This document shows, piece by piece, positions 17,530-25,621 of a stretch of 64,000 bases of DNA; the stretch's first letter is position 1; each line of letters begins with the position of its first letter. The DNA is from Allobogoriella deserti. Its GTDB lineage: Bacteria > Actinomycetota > Actinomycetes > Actinomycetales > Actinomycetaceae. The position numbers and the translations under genes were made by a program. The stretch spans positions 122,314-186,313 of the forward strand of contig NZ_JBHUEE010000009.1 in assembly GCF_042680605.1 (NCBI RefSeq). The letters are read 5' to 3'. The notes beneath the pieces were generated by a model. It saw only the letters and a program-made list of their open reading frames with translations. It was not told where the DNA came from and did not search any database.

Positions 17530-18846
17530 CTAGCCGGAGAGCGAGACTGGGCGGACGATGTCCGCGTAGGCGAGCAGGACGGTCATGCCGAGCATGAACG
17601 CGATGACCACGTAGGTCGCGGGCAGCAGCTTGGCGGTGTCGACCGGACCGGGGTCGGTTGCATGCCGCCACATGGCGAGTCGGCGACGCAGCCCCTCCCA
17701 CAGCGCGCCGGCGATGTGCCCACCGTCGAGCGGCAGCAGCGGGACGAGGTTGAACACGAACAACGCCATGTTCACCGAGACGATCAGCCCCATCATGTCG
17801 GCGCTGCGTTCGGCCAGGCCGTAGCCCTGTCCCTCGATGGAGGCGATCTCGCCCGCGAACCGACCCACACCGATGAGGCCGACGACGCCAGGGTCCCGCT
17901 CGGCCGTCCCGAAGGCGGCCTCGGCGACGTCGACGAGACGTTCGGGCAAGGTCACCACGATGTGCACGGTGCGGCTGAACAGGTCCCAGACGAGGCCGGG
18001 GACGGCGGTGACCGGCTGGCGGACCAGTTCGAACGTGGGGCCGATGCCGACGTACGGCCGCGTCTCGGTGACGATCTCGCCATCGTCCGAACGCACCGGC
18101 GTGCCCTCGTCGTCGACGACGGGACGCTCGTGCGGGGTCGGGGCGACCGTAAGCGTCTCGTGCTCGCCGTCGCGGATCACCTCGACCTGGGTGGGGCCGG
18201 TGCCGCCGGAGGCGATCGTCGCCGAGATCTCCTCCCACGAGTCGACGTCGGTGCCACCCCACGTGACGATCTCGTCGCCCGGCTGCAGCCCGGCCTGAGC
18301 ACCGGGGGCGACCGGGTCGGTCTCGGTGCATTCGGTGGCCTGGGGATCCTCCGGGACGCACTGCTGGACCGATCCGAGCGTCGTCGTGTACTGGCCGATC
18401 CCGAGCCCGACGGCGACGACGCCCATCAGCACCGCCGCGATGAGGAGGTTCATCAGCGGCCCGCCGAGCATGACGACCATCTTCTTCGGCACGCTGAGCC
18501 GGTAGAAGGCGCGGTGCTCCTCACCCGGCCCGAGTTCCTCCAGCGCCGCGGCGCGCGCCTCCTCGACCATGCCGGGCCGCCCGTCCCGCCGCGTCCGCAC
18601 GCGGGCTCCCGCGCGTGCCGGCGGGAACATGCCGACCAGCCGGACGAAGCCACCCAGCGGGAGAGCCTTGACGCCGTACTCCGTGCCGTTGACGGTCTTC
18701 GACCACAGGGTGGGCCCGAAGCCGACCATGTACTGCGGAACCTTGACCCCGAACTTCTTCGCGGGGACGAGGTGCCCGATCTCGTGCAACGCGATCGAGA
18801 CGATGAGGCCGGCGGCGACGATGAGGACGCCCACGGCGAATTCCAT
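17530..18846 (-). CDS. rseP: RseP/RIP family site-2 membrane metalloprotease
   Basis: This is an intramembrane zinc protease that cleaves anti-sigma factors or signal-peptide remnants. The 438-residue protein has the active-site HEIGH at residues 21-25 in the first membrane helix, a PDZ domain in the middle (GAQAGLQPGDEIVTWGG), and the conserved LPLDGGHI motif in a C-terminal membrane helix. The ATG at 18846 is preceded by GGGAGG; the longer open frame adds 21 implausible residues. It is flanked by dxr upstream and ispG downstream, as in many actinobacteria. Its substrate here is unknown. Confidence 0.95.
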   Translation of the reverse strand: MEFAVGVLIVAAGLIVSIALHEIGHLVPAKKFGVKVPQYMVGFGPTLWSKTVNGTEYGVKALPLGGFVRLVGMFPPARAGARVRTRRDGRPGMVEEARAAALEELGPGEEHRAFYRLSVPKKMVVMLGGPLMNLLIAAVLMGVVAVGLGIGQYTTTLGSVQQCVPEDPQATECTETDPVAPGAQAGLQPGDEIVTWGGTDVDSWEEISATIASGGTGPTQVEVIRDGEHETLTVAPTPHERPVVDDEGTPVRSDDGEIVTETRPYVGIGPTFELVRQPVTAVPGLVWDLFSRTVHIVVTLPERLVDVAEAAFGTAERDPGVVGLIGVGRFAGEIASIEGQGYGLAERSADMMGLIVSVNMALFVFNLVPLLPLDGGHIAGALWEGLRRRLAMWRHATDPGPVDTAKLLPATYVVIAFMLGMTVLLAYADIVRPVSLSG

Positions 18847-18980
18847 GCGTCCTCCCGCTCTCGTGTCGGTCCGGGCTCCTCGTCCCATCTTGCCCGCCTC
18901 GGTGAGCAACGCGCTGACCGGGCCTGGAGTTCCGTGGTCCCGACGCGCGGAAGACGTCGGCCGGTCGGTACGGCGCGGGG

Positions 18981-20222
18981 TCAGCCGGCGCGGGCGATGA
19001 CCTCGTCGGCGCGCTCGCGCGCCCAGGACTCGACGGCGAGCAACGTCGGAAGATCGGGCACCGCCACGCCATCGTGCCCGGCGAGGACCTCGTCGACGGT
19101 CGCGAGGATCCCGGGGAACGGGATCCTGCCGGCGTGGAAGGCGTGCACCGCCTGCTCGTTCGCCGCGTTGTAGACCGCCATGTGGGTGGCGGAGGCGGCA
19201 CAGGCCTCCTGGGCGAGCCGGACGGCGGGAAAGGCGTCGTGGTCGAGCGGGGCGAAGTCCCAGGTCGAGGCCCGTGTCCAGTCGAGCGGCTCGTCGACGT
19301 CGGGCAGGCGCTGCGGCCAGGACAGGCCCAGAGCGATCGGCACCCGCATACGCGGCGGCCCGGCCTGGGCCACGGTGGAGCCGTCGTGGAACTCCACGAG
19401 CGAGTGGATGAACTGCTGCGGATGGACCACCGTCTCGATGTCGGCCAGCGGCACGTCGAAGAGCAGATGGGCCTCGACCACCTCGAGGGCCTTGTTGACC
19501 AGGGTCGCCGAGTTGGTGGTGATGACCTTGCCCATCGCGAAGTTGGGGTGGCGCAGCGCCTCCTCGGGCGTGACGCGGGCCAGATCGGCGGAGCTGCGCC
19601 CCCGGAACGGTCCTCCGGATGCCGTGAGGATGAGCCGCCGCACCTCGCTGCGCCCGGTCACCACCGCGGACGTCATGCCCTTCTCGTGCCGGCCGGAGGT
19701 TAGCGCCTGGGCGATGGCGCTGTGCTCGGAGTCGACGGGGACGACCTGGCCGGGCCGCTGCTGCGCCTGTTGGACCAGGGCCCCACCGACGACCAGGGAC
19801 TCCTTGTTCGCCAGCGCCAGCCTCGCCCCGGATCGCAGCGCCGCCAGGGTGGGCGCCAGGCCGACCGATCCGGTGATGCCGTTGAGGACGACACCGTCCG
19901 GTCCCAGCATCCCGGCCACCTGAGCCTGTGCATCCGGGCCGGTGAGGATCTGCGCGTCCCAGCCGCGGGCCGTCAGGGCTCTGCGCACGGCAGGTTCCGC
20001 TGCCGGGTCGGCGACAGCCACGACGTCGGCGCGGTGGGTGGCTGCCTGCGCGGCGAGTAGGTCGGCGTGACCACCGCCGGCGGCGAGAGCGCGGACCCGG
20101 TACCGCCCGGGATGCGCGCTGATGACGTCGAGCGCCTGGGTGCCGATGGAACCGGTCGAACCGAGGATGACCAGCTCGGCCGGTTCGGTCGTTGCCGGCG
20201 CGTCCTCGTCGGAGCCGGTCAC
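18981..20222 (-). CDS. dxr: 1-deoxy-D-xylulose-5-phosphate reductoisomerase
   Basis: Dxr performs the first committed step of the MEP isoprenoid pathway, using NADPH and a divalent metal. The 413-residue product has the NADPH-binding LGSTGSIGTQALDVI motif, LALANKESLVVGG, the metal/substrate region VDSEHSAIAQAL and SASGGPFRG-like loop (LTASGGPFRG), and HPQQFIHSLVEF. GTG start at 20222 overlaps the stop of the upstream DivIVA-domain gene by four bases. Confidence 0.97.
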   Translation of the reverse strand: MTGSDEDAPATTEPAELVILGSTGSIGTQALDVISAHPGRYRVRALAAGGGHADLLAAQAATHRADVVAVADPAAEPAVRRALTARGWDAQILTGPDAQAQVAGMLGPDGVVLNGITGSVGLAPTLAALRSGARLALANKESLVVGGALVQQAQQRPGQVVPVDSEHSAIAQALTSGRHEKGMTSAVVTGRSEVRRLILTASGGPFRGRSSADLARVTPEEALRHPNFAMGKVITTNSATLVNKALEVVEAHLLFDVPLADIETVVHPQQFIHSLVEFHDGSTVAQAGPPRMRVPIALGLSWPQRLPDVDEPLDWTRASTWDFAPLDHDAFPAVRLAQEACAASATHMAVYNAANEQAVHAFHAGRIPFPGILATVDEVLAGHDGVAVPDLPTLLAVESWARERADEVIARAG

Positions 20223-20782
20223 TCGACGGCGACGAGGACCTCGACGGCGCGGGCGAGGTACGCGTCGACGGTGCCCTCGTGGTAGGCGCGGCGGGCCGGG
20301 ACGGACGGGAACGTCGTCGCCCGCAGTTCGGCCGACGTCATCTCGCCACCTTCGTCGAAGTAGGCGATGAGCCGGTCCATGAGCTCGTCGACGGCTTCGC
20401 GGTCGTACCCGCGGCCCTTCTCGGGCGCGCGGAACCGCTTGCCGGCCGGGCGGAGCAGACGGGGGTACAGCGTGGTGGCGAGATCCGCGGTGCGGTCCAT
20501 CCAGGCGGCTTCGCCGTGCTCGGCGATGAACGCGGACCGGGTGCGCTGGACGAACGCGGCTTCCAGGCGGTCGAGCGCGGCGTCGACCGCGGCGGTGGAG
20601 TATCCGTCTCGGACCAGGTCGAACGCCGCGGCGCGCACGTCGTGCTCATCGATGCGTTCCGAGCCGTCCGCGCGCGGTTCGCTCTCCTCGTAGGCGGCAC
20701 GGGCGCGGGTGAAGAAGTCCTCGACCTGCTCGCGGTCGTACCCCGTGCGCCAGCGGCCCGCCGTGGGGAACATCCCCGTCAT
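20219..20782 (-). CDS. DivIVA-domain-containing protein
   Basis: The 187-residue product contains two related short repeats of DivIVA type: GYDREQVEDFFTRARAAYE...VRAAAFDLVRDGYSTAAVDAALDRLEAAF near the N-terminus, and GYDREAVDELMDRLIAYF...TSAELRATTFP...YHEGTVDAYLARAVEVL near the C-terminus. Such units recur in actinobacterial cell-pole proteins, but a specific role for this small protein is not known. The ATG at 20782 has AAGGAG upstream. It is coupled to dxr by a GTGA overlap, and a likely promoter lies close upstream. Confidence 0.75.
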   Translation of the reverse strand: MTGMFPTAGRWRTGYDREQVEDFFTRARAAYEESEPRADGSERIDEHDVRAAAFDLVRDGYSTAAVDAALDRLEAAFVQRTRSAFIAEHGEAAWMDRTADLATTLYPRLLRPAGKRFRAPEKGRGYDREAVDELMDRLIAYFDEGGEMTSAELRATTFPSVPARRAYHEGTVDAYLARAVEVLVAVE

Positions 20783-20805
20783 CCCAGCTCCTTCCCGTCC
20801 GTCGA

Positions 20806-20811
20806 AGTATC
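20806..20811 (-). promoter_or_regulatory. Candidate -10 element for the divIVA-like/dxr/rseP genes
   Basis: Minus-strand GATACT lies 23 nt upstream of the ATG at 20782. Transcription would start about 17 nt before the gene and leave just enough leader for its AAGGAG ribosome-binding site. Confidence 0.4.
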
Positions 20812-20888
20812 GCGCACCACGGCCCGACAGTGGCTCATCCTCTCACCGGCGCGGCCCACCGCGGCTCGGCACGCCGTCCGGACCATGC

Positions 20889-21818
20889 TCACAGGACCAG
20901 GCGGAAGACCGCATAGCACACCGGGGCGCAGATGAGGATCGAGTCGAGGCGGTCCATCAGGCCCCCGTGGCCCGGCAAGAGTGAGCCCATGTCCTTCAGG
21001 CCGAGGTCACGCTTGAGCAGGGACTCGGCCAGGTCGCCCGTGGTGGCTGCGGCGACGGCGGCGACCCCGAGCGCCACGCCGCCCCACCAGGGAGCGCCGA
21101 GGATCAGCACGAGGACGGTGGTGGCCACGCCGCAGGTGAGCAGCAGCGAGCCCACCGCCCCCTCCCACGACTTCTTGGGGCTGATCGTCGGCGCCATCGG
21201 TGTGCGGCCGAAGAATACGCCGGCCACGTAGCCGCCGACGTCGTTGGCGACTGCGACGAGCAGGACCGTCAGAACCAGCCAGGAGCCGCGATCGGCGGCG
21301 AGCAGCAGGATGGCGAAGCCGGCGAGGAACGGCACGTAGGCGGCGGCGAAGATGCCCGCTGCGGCGTCCCGGACCGCCTCCATACCGCCGCCGTCGAGGA
21401 TCCGCCAGACGAACACACCGCCGCAGGTGAGGGCGAAGGCCATGAGCATGGCCTCCTCGCCGGCCATCCAGGCCGAGACCTCGATGCCGACGGCGCCGAC
21501 CCACAGCGGCAGCACCGGGATGCGGATGTGTCGTTGGGACACTGCCCCGGCGAGCTCCCACAGGGCCATGCAGACGGCGGCGACGGCGAGGACGACGAAG
21601 GCCTCGCGCCGGATGAACAGACTCAGGCCGACGACGGCGAGCAGGCCGAGCCCGACGGCGATGGCCGAGGGGAGGTTACGCCCGGCGCGGCCGCTCGTGG
21701 CAGGTTCGCGCACCACCGGCCGCGGCGGGGCCGGCTCGACCAGCGCGGTCGTGGCCCGTCGGCGGGCCTCCCCCAGCCGGCGGATGGCACCGGTGATGGG
21801 GTCGGTGGGGTTGTCCAT
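20889..21818 (-). CDS. cdsA: Phosphatidate cytidylyltransferase
   Basis: CdsA makes CDP-diacylglycerol, the precursor of all phospholipids, from phosphatidate and CTP. The 309-residue protein has a cytoplasmic N-terminal stretch of about 45 residues, then about eight membrane helices, and the C-terminal family signature SLLKRDLGLKDMGSLLPGHGG with catalytic metal-binding aspartates (KD and following DRLDS). It follows frr, pyrH and tsf in the standard actinobacterial order. Confidence 0.96.
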   Translation of the reverse strand: MDNPTDPITGAIRRLGEARRRATTALVEPAPPRPVVREPATSGRAGRNLPSAIAVGLGLLAVVGLSLFIRREAFVVLAVAAVCMALWELAGAVSQRHIRIPVLPLWVGAVGIEVSAWMAGEEAMLMAFALTCGGVFVWRILDGGGMEAVRDAAAGIFAAAYVPFLAGFAILLLAADRGSWLVLTVLLVAVANDVGGYVAGVFFGRTPMAPTISPKKSWEGAVGSLLLTCGVATTVLVLILGAPWWGGVALGVAAVAAATTGDLAESLLKRDLGLKDMGSLLPGHGGLMDRLDSILICAPVCYAVFRLVL

Positions 21819-21862
21819 CGAGAGCTCCGTCGGTTGGCGCCGGCGCGGGCCTGCGGCGCTGC

Positions 21863-22420
21863 TCAGACCTCGAGCAGCTCTTTCTCCTTGCCCTCGAGCA
21901 CCTGGTCGACGACCTCGACGTGCCGTTTGGTCACCGACTCGAGTTCCTTCTCGGCACGCTCGACCTCGTCCTCACCGGCCTCGCCGTCCTTCTTGATGCG
22001 GTCGAGCTCTTCCTTGGCCTTGCGCCGGATGGCGCGGATGGCGATCCGCGCGTCCTCGCCCTTGGAGCGGGCGAGCTTGACGTAGTCCCGTCGGCGCTCC
22101 TCGGTCAGCTGGGGCAGCACCACGCGGATGACGTTGCCGTCGTCGGTGGGGTTGACCCCCAGGTCGGACTCGCGCAGCGCCTTGATGATCCCGTCACTGG
22201 CGGCACGGTCGTACGGGCTGATGAGGACGGTACGGGCCTCGGGGATGGCGATGGAGCCGAGCTGCTGCAGCGGGGTGGGTGCACCGTAGTAGTCGACGAG
22301 GATGGCCGAGAACATGCCCGCGTTGGCGCGTCCCGACCGGATGTGGCTGAGCTCCTCGCGGGCGACCTCGACCGCCTTGTCCATCTTCTCCTCGGCCTCG
22401 AGCAGGGCGTCGTCGATCAC
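21863..22420 (-). CDS. frr: Ribosome recycling factor
   Basis: RRF splits post-termination ribosomes together with EF-G. The 185-residue protein has the typical three-helix bundle (AEEKMDKAVEVAREELSHIRSGRA) and the small beta/alpha domain (YYGAPTPLQQLGSIAIPEARTVLISPYD). The GTG at 22420 (VIDDALLEAEEK) has AAGGAG at good spacing. The stop of pyrH is only 4 nt upstream. Confidence 0.97.
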   Translation of the reverse strand: MIDDALLEAEEKMDKAVEVAREELSHIRSGRANAGMFSAILVDYYGAPTPLQQLGSIAIPEARTVLISPYDRAASDGIIKALRESDLGVNPTDDGNVIRVVLPQLTEERRRDYVKLARSKGEDARIAIRAIRRKAKEELDRIKKDGEAGEDEVERAEKELESVTKRHVEVVDQVLEGKEKELLEV

Positions 22421-22424
22421 GGCG

Positions 22425-23189
22425 TCACTCCTTGGTGTTGTGGATCGGTTGGGGGTCGGCGGACACGAGCGTTCCGATCTTCTCACCCCGAAGGGCTCGG
22501 GTGACGTTGCCGTCCGGGCCCATGCCGAAGACGCGCATGGTCAGGTGGTTGTCCATGCAGAGGCTGAACGCGGCGGCATCGACCACGCGCAAGCCGTCGC
22601 GCAGGGCCTCGGCGTAGGTGACGTGGTCGAGCTTCGTGGCGGTGGGGTCCTGCCGCGGGTCGGCCGTGTAGACGCCGTCCACCCCGTTCTTGCCGACGAG
22701 CACCTCCTGGCAGTGGGTCTCCAACGCACGCTGCGCGGCCACCGTGTCGGTGGAGAAGAAGGGCATGCCGGCACCGGCACCGAAGACGACGACGCGCCCC
22801 TTCTCCATGTGCCGGATGGCCCGCAGCGGGATGTACGGCTCGGCGACCTGCCCCATCGTGATGGCGGTCTGGACGCGGGTGCGCACGTCGGCCTGCTCGA
22901 GGAAGTCCTGCAGCGCGAGGGCGTTCATGACGGTGCCGAGCATGCCCATGTAATCGGCGCGGGACCGGTCGATCCCGCGGCGGGAGAGCTCGGCGCCCCG
23001 GAAGAAGTTCCCGCCGCCCACGACCACCGCGACCTGGATCCCGTCCGCCACGGCCACAGCGATCTGGCGGGCGACGTCGCCGACGACGTCCGGGTTGAGG
23101 CCGACCTCTCCGCCGCCGAACACCTCGCCGGAGAGCTTGAGGAGGACCCGGCGGGGAACGGGTCCGTGGTCGGTGGCACGGTCGGTCAT
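22425..23189 (-). CDS. pyrH: UMP kinase
   Basis: PyrH phosphorylates UMP to UDP for pyrimidine nucleotide supply; it is a hexameric amino-acid-kinase-family enzyme. The 254-residue product contains LLKLSGEVFG, VVVGGGNFFRGAE, the MGMLGTVMNALALQD helix, and VFGAGAGMPFFSTDTVAAQRA. The ATG at 23189 has AGGAGG upstream. It follows tsf, but a strong hairpin at 23229-23261 lies between them. Confidence 0.97.
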   Translation of the reverse strand: MTDRATDHGPVPRRVLLKLSGEVFGGGEVGLNPDVVGDVARQIAVAVADGIQVAVVVGGGNFFRGAELSRRGIDRSRADYMGMLGTVMNALALQDFLEQADVRTRVQTAITMGQVAEPYIPLRAIRHMEKGRVVVFGAGAGMPFFSTDTVAAQRALETHCQEVLVGKNGVDGVYTADPRQDPTATKLDHVTYAEALRDGLRVVDAAAFSLCMDNHLTMRVFGMGPDGNVTRALRGEKIGTLVSADPQPIHNTKE

Positions 23190-23228
23190 CTCAACCTCCT
23201 GGACGTGGCGCTGCTGGCCTGGTGCGAG

Positions 23229-23261
23229 GGTGGCCCCGACCCTTGCCGGGCCGGGGCCACC
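23229..23261 (-). terminator. Terminator hairpin after tsf
   Basis: Arms 23229-23241 and 23249-23261 pair with a single mismatch over 13 positions, the outer ten base pairs being perfect. It starts 10 nt after the tsf stop codon, so it probably ends the rpsB-tsf message before pyrH. Confidence 0.7.
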
Positions 23262-23271
23262 ATAAGTCGCG

Positions 23272-24111
23272 TCAGGAGCCGACGCGGAACCGGACGAAGT
23301 CCGTGATCGTGCCGCCGGCCTCCTCGACGACCGAGCCGACGGAGCGCTTCGGCTCCTTGGCGTAGCCCTGGTCCAGGAGGACGTTCTCCTTGAAGTAGCC
23401 GTTCAGGCGCCCCTCGATGATCTTGGGGAGCGCCTGCTCCGGCTTGCCCTCGTTGCGGGCGGTCTCCTCGGCGATGCGCCGCTCGTCCGCGACGATGTCC
23501 GCCGGGACGTCCTCCCGGGTGCGGTAGGTCGGGGCGTATGCCGCGATGTGCATGGCGACGTCCCGGGCCACCGCGGCGCCGGCGGAGTCCGAGGCCACCA
23601 GCACGCCGACCGACGGGGGCAGGTCCTTCGCCGTCCGGTGCAGGTACAGCGACACCTTCTCGCCGCTGACGCGGGCGAGGCGGCGAACCTGGATCTTCTC
23701 GCCGAGGGCGGCGGCGATGTCCTCGAGCCTGCGCTGAACGGTCTCGCCGTCGACCTCGGTCGCCAGCAGCGCGTCGACGTCGGTGGCCCCGGAGGAGACC
23801 GCGGCGGCGAGCACGCTGTTCGCGAAGTCGACGAACGTCTGGTTCTTCGCCACGAAGTCCGTCTCGGAGTTCACCTCGACGATGACACCGGTCTCGCCGT
23901 CGCCCTCGCTGACCACCTCGGCGGCCACGAGGCCCTCGGCCACGGTACGGCCCTCGCGCTTGGCCACACCCTTCAGGCCCTTGACCCGGATGATCTCCAG
24001 GGCCTTCTCCTGGTCGCCGTCGGCCTCGTCGAGAGCCTTCTTGACGTCGAGCATGCCCGCGCCGGTCTTCTCACGCAGGCTCTTGATGTCGGCGGCGGTG
24101 TAGTTCGCCAT
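23272..24111 (-). CDS. tsf: Elongation factor Ts
   Basis: EF-Ts is the nucleotide-exchange factor of EF-Tu. The 279-residue protein starts MANYTAADIKSLREKTGAGMLDVKKALDEADGDQEKA, the family N-terminal domain, with the GLKGVAKREGRTVAEGLV and VEVNSETDFVAKN core motifs. The ATG at 24111 has GGAGAGG upstream. The open frame extends far upstream but that part is an antisense-style shadow of rpsB. The gene follows rpsB by 31 nt. Confidence 0.97.
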   Translation of the reverse strand: MANYTAADIKSLREKTGAGMLDVKKALDEADGDQEKALEIIRVKGLKGVAKREGRTVAEGLVAAEVVSEGDGETGVIVEVNSETDFVAKNQTFVDFANSVLAAAVSSGATDVDALLATEVDGETVQRRLEDIAAALGEKIQVRRLARVSGEKVSLYLHRTAKDLPPSVGVLVASDSAGAAVARDVAMHIAAYAPTYRTREDVPADIVADERRIAEETARNEGKPEQALPKIIEGRLNGYFKENVLLDQGYAKEPKRSVGSVVEEAGGTITDFVRFRVGS

Positions 24112-24142
24112 GAACGATCCTCTCCAGATGTTCGTCGGGTGG

Positions 24143-25162
24143 TCAGGACTGCTGCTCGGCGTCCGCGGCGTCCTGGGCGGCCGGGGCGTTGTCGGCGACC
24201 TGGGTGGCGTCCGGGCCGGCGGTGGCGTCGGCGGTGGTGGCCGCGGCGCCCGGGGTCTCCTCGGCAGCCTCGGCGGCGTCGGCGACCTCGGAGGCGTCGT
24301 GCGTGGCGCCGGCGGTCTGCTCGGCGGCCGCGGTGGCCTCCGCGGTGGCGTCGGAGGCCTCGGCCTCGGCCGGTGCGTTCGTGGTCTGCTGCTGCTCGCC
24401 CTGGGACTCGAGGAGCTCACGCTCCCACTCGGGCAGCGGCTCCTCCTCGGTACCGGCACCGGCGTTGCCGCCGTGGCGGGTCACCAAGCCCTCCGCGACG
24501 CCGTCGGCGACGACGCGGGTGAGCAGGGAGACGGCGCGGATCGCGTCGTCGTTGCCGGGGATGCGGTAGTCCACCTCGTCCGGGTCGCAGTTGGTGTCGA
24601 GGATCGCCACGATCGGGATGTTGAGCTTGCGGGCCTCGGCGACGGCGAGGTGCTCCTTCTTGGTGTCGACGATCCACACCGCGGACGGCACCTTGTTCAT
24701 GTCGCGGATACCGCCGAGCGTGCGCTCCAGCTTGTCCTTCTCGCGGCGCTGCATGAGCAGTTCCTTCTTCGTGTAGCCGGAGGCGGCCACATCGTCGAAG
24801 TCCACCTGCTCGAGCTCCTTGAGGCGCTGCAGGCGCTTGTGCACGGTGCCGAAGTTGGTGAGCATCCCGCCGAGCCAGCGCTGGTTGACGTAGGGCATGC
24901 CCACGCGCTGAGCCTGCTCGGCGATGACCTCCTGGGCCTGCTTCTTGGTGCCGACGAAGAGGATCGTCCCGCCGTGCGCGACGGTCTCCTTGACGAACTC
25001 GTAGGCGCGGTCGATGTCGGTCAGCGACTGCTGGAGGTCGATGATGTAGATGCCGTTGCGCTCGGTGAAGATGAAGCGCTTCATCTTCGGGTTCCAACGG
25101 CGGGTCTGGTGCCCGAAGTGCACGCCGCTCTCGAGGAGCTGGCGCATGGTGACGACGGCCAT
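24143..25162 (-). CDS. rpsB: 30S ribosomal protein S2 with a long acidic tail
   Basis: S2 is an essential small-subunit protein needed for S1 binding and initiation. Residues 1-250 are a standard S2 (MAVVTMRQLLESGVHFGHQTRRWNPKMK, VNQRWLGGMLTNFGTV, IPGNDDAIRAVSLLT). Residues 250-339 form an Ala/Glu/Asp/Thr-rich extension with no hydrophobic core. The ATG at 25162 has AAAGGA upstream; the longer open frame is a shadow. A leader of about 250 nt with several hairpins precedes it and may serve autogenous control. Confidence 0.97.
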   Translation of the reverse strand: MAVVTMRQLLESGVHFGHQTRRWNPKMKRFIFTERNGIYIIDLQQSLTDIDRAYEFVKETVAHGGTILFVGTKKQAQEVIAEQAQRVGMPYVNQRWLGGMLTNFGTVHKRLQRLKELEQVDFDDVAASGYTKKELLMQRREKDKLERTLGGIRDMNKVPSAVWIVDTKKEHLAVAEARKLNIPIVAILDTNCDPDEVDYRIPGNDDAIRAVSLLTRVVADGVAEGLVTRHGGNAGAGTEEEPLPEWERELLESQGEQQQTTNAPAEAEASDATAEATAAAEQTAGATHDASEVADAAEAAEETPGAAATTADATAGPDATQVADNAPAAQDAADAEQQS

Positions 25163-25621
25163 GGCACGTCCTTTCCGCGCGGTGGTCCGCGCGCAGCTGG
25201 GCCCGGCCCGCCGGACTGGCGCCCGCGTTCCGTGCCCGTGGTTTTCCGGTTGTCTGCTCTGTCGAGCCCTGGTGCCTGCGACGAGCCTGCACCCGTGGCC
25301 GTCCACCGGCCGCGGGACCGCTGCTTCTCGTCTCACCGACCGAGGTCCGTCCGTGCGGACGAACTGATGCGGTGATGTGCGGGCACGCGATGTCAGCCGA
25401 GTGACTCGGCTGCGGGACCATGCTAGCCGATCCGGGCGCTGCGGGCGCGGGTCGATGCGCCCCAGCGGTGCGGCAGTCGTCACGTTCGGCGGTTGGATGG
25501 TGGCCCGGCACGCACCGCGCCGACGACGCCGTGTCCCCACCACGGCCCCGCGACGCCGCCACGTCCACAGCGCGGCCGCACGTCCCGGCGCCGGACGCCG
25601 CACCTGGGCCAGCCTGCCGGC
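25163..25621. other. Divergent intergenic region: structured rpsB leader
   Basis: No gene is visible in these 459 nt between rpsB and the divergent LytM-like gene. On the rpsB side there are inverted repeats at 25177-25192 (6-bp stem directly before the ribosome-binding site), 25292-25316 (10-bp stem with one mismatch) and 25394-25412 (perfect 8-bp stem, three-base loop). A -10-like element (25420-25425) precedes the last hairpin. No clear promoter is seen for the plus-strand gene. Confidence 0.6.
25420..25425 (-). promoter_or_regulatory. Candidate -10 element for rpsB-tsf
   Basis: Minus-strand TAGCAT fits the TANNNT pattern. The predicted transcription start falls at about 25413, so the perfect 8-bp hairpin 25394-25412 would form the very 5' end of the rpsB message. 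No convincing -35 is present. Confidence 0.4.

Noticed and set aside
14646..17597. A 983-residue plus-strand open frame across the Fpg, GNAT and ispG genes
   Set aside because: It overlaps three clear genes, is rich in Arg/Pro/Gly/Asp, and has no family motifs.
24112..24459. N-terminal extension of the tsf reading frame
   Set aside because: It overlaps the rpsB tail, is Pro/Arg low-complexity, and EF-Ts clearly begins with MANYTAADIK at 24111 behind a ribosome-binding site.
25292..25316. 10-bp inverted repeat as a separate regulator site
   Set aside because: One mismatch on the transcribed side and no link to a regulator; reported only as part of the rpsB leader.
25163..25603. N-terminal extension of the rpsB reading frame
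   Set aside because: Arg/Pro-rich shadow upstream of the family start; the region is better explained as leader and promoter.
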